DNA of 64,000 nt from Liquidambar formosana (taxonomy: Eukaryota; Streptophyta; Magnoliopsida; Saxifragales; Altingiaceae), in the NCBI GenBank assembly GCA_039720395.1, contig CM077832.1, positions 19,191,850 through 19,255,849 on the forward strand, in the 5' to 3' direction. Positions 56,600 to 64,000 of this stretch are shown here, one piece after another. How positions within the stretch are numbered: position 1 is the stretch's first letter; every line of letters starts with the position of its first letter. A program made the translations under genes and the position numbers. The notes beneath the pieces are model-generated. The model searched no databases, was not told where the DNA came from, and saw nothing but the letters and a program-made list of their open reading frames with translations.

Positions 56600-57190
56600 T
56601 CTCAACAGGGACAGGGGTTGCATCAATGTTGGTTTGTGTCTCATTAGACAACTCTTTGAGTTCTATTTTCCTGTTGTTATCTCCTTCTTGAATAAACTCT
56701 TTTTTTAAGAAAGATTGCAAACTTACAAACAAAACACCTTTTGTTCATCAGGATAATAGATATGATATCCTAAACTTTCTTTAGGGTAATCCACAAACCT
56801 ACATTTAAGTTATCTTGATTTCCAATTTGGTTGCATTATATGTCTCTACATATGTAGTGCATCCCCATACCTTAACATGCTTAAGGTTTGGTGCTTCCCT
56901 TTCCATATCTCATATAGGTCCTAAGGGACAGCCTTGGTTTGAACTCTGTTTCACAGGTACGTGGCAATTTCTAGGGCATATCCTAACAAGGATAATATTA
57001 GGTCGTTGTAACTTATCATGGACCGGACCATATCAAATAAGGTCCTCTTCCTCCTTTTGACACACCATATAGTTATGATGTTCTAAGAGGTGTCCATTAG
57101 AATAGAATGCCTATTTGAACAAGTTGATCTGAAAGATCACCAGTTAAATATTCGCCTCCTCGATCCAATCGAAGAGCTTAATACTTTTAC
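56600..57190 (-). pseudogene. Copia integrase fragment (broken)
   Basis: The minus-strand reading gives KY-stop-ALRLDRGGEYLTGD (the RSDRGGEY motif near the catalytic region), then RTLFDMVRSMISYNDLILSL, LGYALEIATYLVNRVPTKAV, and a decayed ELW-GK..RYGD block. Next comes YPKESLGYHIYYPDEQKVF, the usual integrase/RT linker. The front of integrase with its zinc region and first catalytic residues is missing. Confidence 0.83.
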
Positions 57191-57659
57191 TGGTTTGTTT
57201 TCTTTACTTCATATCTGAATTCTTTGAACCTTTTCAAATGTTTCAGATTTGTACTTCTTTAAGTATATGCACCTATACCTTAACATTTTTAAGTAAAGGT
57301 TCATAAAGTATGAGAAATTATTTCTCTTGTTCTCTTGGATTTATTAGCATTCAATTTTAGAGCTATCATGTTTCATGCAATTCATATTTGCAAGGTAGTT
57401 TAGAAGATAAATGCTATAAATTCCAGAAGTAATGAACTCTTCATAAAAACATTTATTAAATCAAAACTAAAACACTGTTTAGGCAAAACTGAAATAAAGA
57501 TAATGTTTCTAAAAACTTCTGGAATGTCAAGATAGCTTATTAATTCTAAACTACTCCTTCAGGTAGAGTCAAGCAGCAAGTCCCATAGCTAATACAGCAA
57601 CACTTTGCTCCATTCTCTACTCGTAGGGATTTTCCGCTTCTACTCAGCCTTCTGCTTCC

Positions 57660-57728
57660 CACTAGATCCTGCATGGAATTCAAAATTCACATCAGAATTA
57701 AGTACCCAAGTGGAAGCAAAACTAACAT
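57660..57728 (-). pseudogene. Copia protease scrap
   Basis: Minus-strand reading SFASTWVLNSDVNFEF: TWVLNSD stands where TWVLDSG, the protease active site, is expected. The catalytic aspartate is changed and the domain stops after a few residues. Confidence 0.6.
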
Positions 57729-58601
57729 TTAGTTTAGAGCATGATCCATACCTTCCGAAGGTCGGCTCTTTAGAGTATCCAGATACTCCCGGCAGTTACG
57801 TTTCCAGTGCCCATCCTTGCCGCAGTGAAAACAGGTTCCTTTGGCCTTGTCAGTATTACCTTTCTTGACACCTCCCTTTGGCTTCAAGTTCTTCTTCTTC
57901 TTCCCTTGGGTACTCTTACCCTTTCCTTTGCCCTTGCCCTTAGGCTTGGGCTTGGCCTTGGAAGTAGAAGCTCCATCAAATGCGAGTAAAGAACCTTTTC
58001 CTTTCTTCATTGTCTCCTCAGTCATCTTGAGCAAATTGTGCAGCTCGGGGAGAGTGGGCTCAAGCTTGTTCATATGAAAATTCATTATGAACGGCCCAAA
58101 TGAATCAGGAAGGGACTGCAATATAATGTCTGAACACATATCAGCTTCAATGATCACATCAAGCTTTTCAAGCTGCTCGATATGGTTGATCATTTTCAAG
58201 GTGTGATCAGTCACAGACGAACCCTCATTCATCCTTGCCTTGAATAGATCCTTGACAATATTGTACTTTGCGGTCCTACTTTGCTCCCCATACAACTCTT
58301 GTAAGTGGAGAAAGATGTCGCGAGCACTTTTCATGGACTCATGTTGCTTCTGAAGCTCAGGGCTCATGGATGCCATCATATAGCATCTTGCCTTCAAATC
58401 GTCGTCCATGCGCTTCTGATAAGCGTCTCTCTCTTGCTGAGTTGCAGTCTCAGCCAGTGCCTCAGGAAGTGTGCCATCAAGTGTGTAGGTAATCTTTTCG
58501 GAAGTTAAAACTATTTTCAAGTTCCTCAGCCAATCAAGATAGTTTGGTCCAGTCAAACGGTTGATGTCCAATATTTTGGATAACGGGTTGAGGTGAGCCA
58601 T
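57729..58601 (-). CDS. Copia Gag polyprotein with zinc knuckle (intact frame)
   Basis: A 290-aa open frame. Residues 1-200 form the UBN2/DUF4219-type capsid region of plant copia Gag: LTGPNYLDWLRNLKIVL, an acidic helix part, SARDIFLHLQELYGEQSRTA, and LEPTLPELHNLL. A K/P/G-rich basic stretch (about 215-250) and a CCHC zinc knuckle (C257, C260, H265, C270; CFHCGKDGHWKRNC) follow; these bind RNA. Gag makes the virus-like particle inside the cell. The start ATG is followed by HLNPLSKILD, the normal N-terminus. It stops at 57729, just ahead of a protease scrap, so it is a gag-only element. Its intact frame next to dead pol suggests that it is still useful or too young to have decayed. Confidence 0.95.
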   Translation of the reverse strand: MAHLNPLSKILDINRLTGPNYLDWLRNLKIVLTSEKITYTLDGTLPEALAETATQQERDAYQKRMDDDLKARCYMMASMSPELQKQHESMKSARDIFLHLQELYGEQSRTAKYNIVKDLFKARMNEGSSVTDHTLKMINHIEQLEKLDVIIEADMCSDIILQSLPDSFGPFIMNFHMNKLEPTLPELHNLLKMTEETMKKGKGSLLAFDGASTSKAKPKPKGKGKGKGKSTQGKKKKNLKPKGGVKKGNTDKAKGTCFHCGKDGHWKRNCREYLDTLKSRPSEGMDHALN

Positions 58602-58776
58602 TTCTATGAACTACATATAAAATTAAATAGAGAATTAGATTTCATTTTTAATCCATAATGATCGGGTCTTTAATCATATGGTACCTCCCACTATTTTATC
58701 AAATTCCATACACCCTCTGATGGAATTCGGGAATCTCATTCCTAATGGGGATTGGGGTCCCACTGTGACCTAGAAG

Positions 58777-58981
58777 CCTCACATGTTAGTTTCTTGACTT
58801 CTAACCCACAGTAAGAAGACAACTCTTTGTCTATTGCTTCATAAGCAAGTTCCAATCATTTTGCCTCTAGGGTACATACTCCTCACATGTTAGTTTCTTG
58901 GAATACTTCCCTAGTTAAGTTAAACCCATCATTCACACAGGTATGTTTCACCAAATATATACCTCACATGTTAGTTTCTTG
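58777..58981. repeat. Three copies of CCTCACATGTTAGTTTCTTG
   Basis: Exact 20-base copies at 58777-58796, 58881-58900 and 58962-58981, i.e. 104 and 81 bases apart, in the gag-proximal leader. Confidence 0.95.
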
Positions 58982-60204
58982 GTATATACCAGCTTAGGCA
59001 CCCCATGATATCTATATATGTGATAGTTTCAAGTAATGTCTTTAATATGGGTAGCTCCTACATGTCTGCAGCCAGGTACCCACATTAAGGGACGTTAGAT
59101 GATCCTATAATGATGGAAGGCAATGAAGAATCCATTCCCTAATGTATTCTCCATTTCCAACTTAATATTAAAATAGAGGGGTTTTAAGGGTCTCATCAAA
59201 ATAACTAATCTAACATACATCTCATGCATTTAAATAAGAAATATATAACAACATTATATATATGTAATCCACTTATCGATATTAGTCCCTATAAGGTGAC
59301 ATATAACGATCTTTGGATTTGGAGCTATCTCTATTAATCTCATTAAAAGCTCCCACTATGATGATTATGGACTTTAAGAGGATTCAATCCAAGCCAATGA
59401 ATTGAATCCTAGGTCTAAGGTGGGTGTAGGTGATCGTAAAACATTCATTTGAAACATAGCATGCACTCTTGAAAATCTTCTCCAAGCTTTCAAGTCCTTC
59501 AATCTCCTCCATTGGCTTCATGGTCTCCACCATAGGCTTGTTGGGCTCCACCATGCTCCTTTAGGTCCACCATGCTCCTTAGTGCGCTCTCGATTACATA
59601 ACATTTACATAATTTTAAAGAAAGGGATACATAAGGGGAATGTGGGGTACATAAGAGAATGATAGAGAGAGAGAAGAAGGTGGCATGCAAGCCCCAAATA
59701 AATAATACATCACCAAAAATTAACAACTCTTGAAAATTAATACAACCCATTCATAAGACGGCCAATCACAATTGGTTTAAGGGGTATAGTCCATAATCAT
59801 CATCCATCCATAACCATACAATCATATTGCATAATAAAGGAAATAACTGTAAGCAATAAACATATGGGCATTCATGGTAACTCTATTGATTGGTTTTCAT
59901 TAATCTCATTAATGTGTCCTAATCTTATTAGGAGATGCATAAGTTCCTGAATTAATTAAGTCTTAACATTTAAGACATTTAGTTTCAATTAATCAAATCA
60001 ATTGAAACATTTAAAGTCCCCTAATTGAACTCTAATATCAAATATTAGAATCTTTTTAATTAAACAAAACAATTTTATTTAATTAAAATTTCCAGATTTT
60101 TATTTAATCCTAAATTGTGTTTTAAACCATTTAAAACAATATAAAATTAATCACCATTAATTAAATAATCAATTTCGGAATTAAATAAAATCATTTTATT
60201 AATT

Positions 60205-60790
60205 AATTAGTGCATTAGGGTTTCCTAAAACCCTAAACCCTAAATGCATTAACTCTAAACCCTAAGTGTAACCCTAATGCATTAAATGCCTTATGATTGG
60301 TCAATTAATGACCAATCATTTAAACCCTAGGTTTATACGGTATTAATGATTAGGATTAGGGTTTAATTAATGCCACCTAGGATATTAATTACTCCTAATT
60401 AATATGCACTAATTAGGGTTTCTAAAACCCTAAACCTTAAACCTATTAAATGCCAATGATTAATTACTAAACCATTAATGATCATGATTGGTCATTAATG
60501 ACCAATCATTTAACCCTAGGTTAGACACATTAATTACTAGGTTTAGTTATTAATTAATGCATTAATAGAGTTAGGGTTTAATTAATACGAATTAGGGTTT
60601 CCTAAACCCTAAACCCTAGACATCATAAATGCACTTAATTATACCCTAATGATTAATAACCATGATTGGTCAATTAATGACCAATCATTAAACATTTTAA
60701 TTAAGGTAATTAATAGTCAATTAGGGTTTTAATTAATGCAATTAATGAATTAGGGTTTCATCATTAATGGGAATTAGGGTTTCCTAAGAA
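60205..60790. repeat. Telobox/palindrome tandem repeat, ~180-200-bp period
   Basis: ATTAGGGTTTCC(or CT)TAAA, AACCCTAAACCC recurs near 60211, 60410, 60590 and 60770. Between them the palindromic ATGATTGGTCA...TGACCAATCAT recurs at 60293-60319, 60484-60509 and 60662-60688. At the middle copy it is perfect over 26 bases. AAACCCTA is the plant telobox motif. Confidence 0.9.
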
Positions 60791-61519
60791 ACCCTAAGGC
60801 TGCCGCCACCTACAGTGGGCTGCCATGGCTTGCCAAGGCTGCCATGGCTTGGCCAGGCCATGGGAGGCCATGGCCAGCAAAGGGGGATTCAAGCTAGGGT
60901 GTGGGCAAAGCCCATGGACACGTGTGGAGTGGCCAAGAGGGCTGTCTTCTTCAAAGAAGATTAGGGTTTCAAGAACCCAGTGCTGGCACCACCATTGGAG
61001 GACCTCCAAGGTCACAAAAGTTTCTAAAACTTAATCAATTCGACTCCACCTTCAAAACCAGCTTTTGTATCATGTCCCCACATGAATTACTAAGCTAATT
61101 GAAGTGGTTTGGATGATCAAATCATCCCCAATTGTTCTAAACAATTCAAGAACAGTAGGCTGTCCAGAATTTGACAGCATACTGTCCCTGATCACAAATT
61201 GATTCAAAACCCAGCAAGATGATTAATTCAGGTTACCAAATTATTTTTCCTAGCATCCTACATGTCTTAGGAAACTAACAAAATTGGTTTCATGCATTTT
61301 GGAGTTCCCTAGCTCAAGATATGAACAAAACTCCATTGATGACTTTCTGCAGAAAAACAGCCTGCTGTGTTTTTCAAGAAATCAAACCTTTTGATTCTTA
61401 TATGCATCAAGACTCTTATAAAACTTAAAGAAAATCATACATACAATATGTATAATTATCCTATAAAGGATTTACATCAATTTTACAGAGATATCATATC
61501 AGAACAGTAGCAAGAACCA

Positions 61520-62010
61520 TAGGGTTTTAAAACCCAGATTCGAACTCCATGGTGTTCTTCCCAAACTTTTTGATTTGTTTTGATTTCTATGCATCCCTAT
61601 ACTTGAGAAATCACCATAACAACTTTATGTGGATTAATTACAGGCATCTCATGTCTTAATTAAACCAAAACAAAAACAAAACACAAAAGAGAACAACCTA
61701 GGGTTCCAAACCCCAGGTTCGGCCTCCATAGAAGAAACACTGGTTTCTTCTTCTTCTATATACATCACATGCTTCTCAGAAATTCCAGAATTAATGTTAG
61801 AAGAATATTAGAAGAGGAGAAGAGGGAAAAACAGCCTAGGGTTCAAAACCCCAGGTTCGGCCATGAAGAGGAAACCCAAGTTTCCTCCTTCTTCTTCTCC
61901 AAAACTGAAACCTATTCAACTCTTTGAATTTCCAGCAGCCCTAAAACACCTTTTAGAAGAGAAATAGAAGAGAAATAACCTAGGGTTCATAAACCCCAGG
62001 TTCGGCCATG
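61520..62010. repeat. Leader repeat with CCTAGGGTT...CCCCAGGTTCGGCC
   Basis: Near 61700, 61838 and 61979 the phrase CCTAGGGTTC(C/A), A-run, ACCCCAGGTTCGGCC recurs at ~141-bp steps, each followed by GAAG, a variable part and TTTCTTC. A weaker version is near 61520. The CCTAGGGTT and AACCCCAGG parts can pair. Confidence 0.85.
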
Positions 62011-62109
62011 AGAGGGAACCAAGTTTTATGCATGAACAGAATTTTAATTCATTAAACCAATCAATTTACCATGAATTACAGCCCACATGCAGTTTGTATT
62101 AGGCATAAT

Positions 62110-62125
62110 CATGGCTCTGATACCA
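62110..62125 (-). promoter_or_regulatory. Primer-binding site of the copia element (initiator Met tRNA)
   Basis: TGGTATCAGAGCCATG on the minus strand, one base from the 5' LTR. It fixes the orientation. Confidence 0.95.
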
Positions 62126-62126
62126 C

Positions 62127-63796
62127 TGTTGGGAATCAAACTAGAGAGGAAAAATACAAAGGCGGAATTTAAAATTTTTCCTATGATTCCCAAACCCATG
62201 AATCTTAATTATGCTTAATACAAAAACCATAAACCCTAACTAGAAGAGGGTAGAATTACTTACAGTTGATTCAAGTCTTCTCCTTTATGCTCCAAGCTTT
62301 GTCTTCTGATTGAGCAGTCCAAGTGTACTGCCTCCAACAGTATCCACACCTAGCTTGAGCAAGTTGTCCTTTCCTTCTTCTTCCTTAGGGTTGCTAGAGG
62401 TGGAGAAGAGGGAGAGAGAGAGAGGGAGGGCTGTGAAAATTTCGGCCAGCACTTGGGAGCCTCCAAGAGTGCATTCAAGTGATGATGTCATCACATCATA
62501 AGAGGCTTTAAATAGCCTCCAACTAGGGCCGGCCAAGGGGGGAGTTCAAACCCTAATCTAATTTGTGTAATTACTCTTAATTACACAATTAGCCCACTAG
62601 TTTGCATCAAATACAAATTAGCCCCTTAAAGAACTTTTCTTTAATCACTTATACCCTTTCTCTCATAGACAATCAAGCTCTCTTAGCATGATCAGTGTGT
62701 GACCCATTGGGTTCACATCATCAAGTAGTAGGAACAGCACAAGTTGTGCACAATGGAACACTTTCCATTAAGGGTCTAATTGAAACTCCTTTCAATTCCC
62801 TAATTGATTATAACTCATTTATATCAATTAGGGCTTCTACTAACCATGAGTAACACCTAGCATATGGCTCATGGTGTGGTCCTTAATGAGGTGAATAGTC
62901 ATTTACAAAGAACCCTTCTGTTATAGTTTACAGGTTACAATTCCATCCTTCCATCAACACAATGTCTCTAATTGAACTAATAAGACATGGAAGTCTGTCA
63001 AGTCCCTAGTTCAATTACTTTATACTCATTCATTAATATCAACTCAATGATGAACTTATGGAAACTCCTTTCCATATTCATTCTACCATGGGCCCATGGA
63101 TTTAATGAGTTATATTCAATGAATGCTGTATGAGACATTCACTCTCTTTTTCCTGAGAGTGATGGATTCCTTGTTGATCACTCACATGCCTTCACACACA
63201 TAGTAGTAGGGCCAATGAACACCCTTACAGACCCCTGAATAGGATCTGCACTTAGTGTTATCAAACTTCTAAAGCTACATGTATAAGACAACCATGGTGT
63301 CTCAGGTCTAAGGATTACTTGTACCACTATAACAATGAGAAACTGATTGACAGGCAGGTTAAAACTCCATTCAGTTTATCTCATATCTTTGGTCACATTC
63401 AGTGTACCTATTCTTATAATAGGCACCCACTTGTTGGTTGTAGTGTCTCCACACAAATAGCTTGAGACTAGCTATCCTCCTATAGAGTCAACCTAACAAG
63501 TGCTAGTCCTATGGTTCATTACTGTCCATCATAGTGAACCTTCAACTAGGAATGATTTAGGAGTTTAGTACAGAGATATATTTACAGTCTCAAAATCACA
63601 ACCCTTTGTAATTTCATATTCTCAACTCTAACTCCATGGACATATTATGTAAATATAAATGATGCATATAAACATAATAGAATAAGCCCTTTTATTAAAT
63701 CAATAATAAATGTGACATATATAAATAAAATCAATTGATTGTTCCTAATCCCTAAACAATCATCTCTATGATTGGCTCTAGGGCATAATCCTAACA
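62127..63796 (-). repeat. 5' LTR of the copia element
   Basis: 1670 bp, same length as the 3' LTR with a constant offset of 8108, so no indels; one substitution seen. Its TATA-like site is at 62507-62516 (minus). Confidence 0.95.
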
Positions 63797-64000
63797 GCAA
63801 CAAAGTCCAGAAAAAGCAAAAAACTGAAGCGGGCTCGGGTGACCACCCAGCCTTGGGTGGCTAGCCGCCTAGGCCCAGGTGGTTAGCCGCCCAGGCCCTG
63901 GTGGTCACCCGAGGCCGCTCTCCTATTTTAGTTGAAGCGAGATTCTCCTTCCTATTTTGACGTACTTAGACTCTTTTGGACGAGTTTCCTTCTAATTTTT
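63797..64000 (+). mobile_element. Gypsy-type LTR, right part (cut by window edge)
   Basis: It continues the LTR that begins at 53338. At 63838-63912 it has a GC-rich cluster: GGTGACCACC, GGTGGCTAGCCGCC, GGTGGTTAGCCGCC and GGTGGTCACC, near-palindromic and mutually inverted. Then ordinary DNA follows to the edge. The cluster parallels the palindrome clusters in the other LTRs. Confidence 0.6.

Larger units (their letters stand above)
58602..62109 (-). other. Long untranslated leader of the copia element
   Basis: About 3.5 kb between the primer site and gag with no credible protein. It contains three repeat blocks: 58777-58981, 60205-60790 and 61520-62010. The stretch 60790-60990 is GC-rich with GGCTGCCATGGCTTGCC words; the frames there (65-73 aa) are composition effects. 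Confidence 0.8.
54019..63796 (-). mobile_element. Ty1/copia LTR retrotransposon, young, pol-defective (9.78 kb)
   Basis: Two 1670-bp LTRs (54019-55688 and 62127-63796) start TGTTGGGAATC and end CCTAACA on the + strand. The coding strand is minus: primer site at 62110-62125, a ~3.5-kb leader, gag (57729-58601), then scraps of protease, integrase, reverse transcriptase and RNase H down to 55700, and a purine tract at 55689-55699. The order integrase before reverse transcriptase is the copia order. I could find one base difference between the LTRs (C at 55096, T at 63204), so the insertion is very recent. Because pol is broken, it must have been moved by proteins of a related element. Confidence 0.95.

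Noticed and set aside
57605..58508. Plus-strand frames opposite gag
   Set aside because: Antisense shadows of the real Gag frame on the minus strand.
58777..58981. CRISPR-like direct repeats
   Set aside because: Only three 20-base repeats with unequal spacers in plant retrotransposon DNA; no cas genes.
60200..60790. Interstitial telomere tract
   Set aside because: AAACCCTA boxes are scattered within a ~180-base repeat, not joined as a TTTAGGG array, and lie inside a retrotransposon leader.

Overview
The window looks like plant nuclear DNA, most likely from a eudicot: it is AT-rich, and its plant LTR retrotransposons are primed by initiator-Met tRNA (TGGTATCAGAGC). It also holds hAT, MULE-like and MITE DNA transposons, SINEs, plant LINEs with DUF4283 and RTE-type 3' ends, and one intact plant-type C2H2 zinc-finger gene with a QALGGH finger and EAR motifs. 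The species cannot be named from this. There is no bacterial, organellar or viral genome, no CRISPR array and no tRNA or rRNA gene. Most of the 64 kb is a nested stack of mobile elements; one host gene is convincingly intact.

Layout. (i) 2.9-19.4 kb: a decayed BED/DUF659 hAT transposase gene is split by two insertions. The first is an Ac-like hAT element (3747-10670, imperfect 8-bp duplication TATAGAGG/TATAGAAG) that itself holds a solo LTR (6837-9460, duplication ACTGG). The second is a 6-kb non-autonomous Ty3/gypsy-like element (11029-17019, duplication CATGT) with 2.2-kb LTRs and a non-coding 1.57-kb interior. (ii) 20.3-36.0 kb: two decayed copies of a UTP23-like PIN-domain gene (minus strand). 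The second is cut in two at a 10-bp duplication (CAACAATAGT) by a rearranged LINE that carries another LTR. Between the two copies lie MITEs, foldback elements, a TIR element with a gene-like insert and a small gypsy relic. (iii) 36-41 kb: gene-poor DNA with microsatellites and two SINEs. (iv) 41.3-49.6 kb: the C2H2 zinc-finger repressor gene, with its coding sequence in one exon (48480-49265) and a probable ~6.5-kb intron in the 5' UTR that is full of repeats. (v) 49.9-53.3 kb: short repeats and two ~0.9-kb TIR elements. (vi) 53.3-64 kb: a gypsy-type LTR split by a very young Ty1/copia element on the minus strand (54019-63796, duplication GCAAC). Its LTRs are almost identical and its gag is intact, but its pol is in ruins.

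The most unusual signal is shared by four different gypsy-type LTR families here. Each carries, at a similar place, a small cluster of its own short palindrome: ATTCAGTCGACTGAAT, TATAGTCGACTATA, ACGATCGATCGT, or a GGTGGCTAGCCGCC type. In the two clearest families, and less clearly in a third, the cluster lies just upstream of a putative TATA box. The copia leader adds a ~180-200-bp repeat combining telobox motifs with a long palindrome. I found no clear evidence of a wholly new gene system; these are the items most worth checking.
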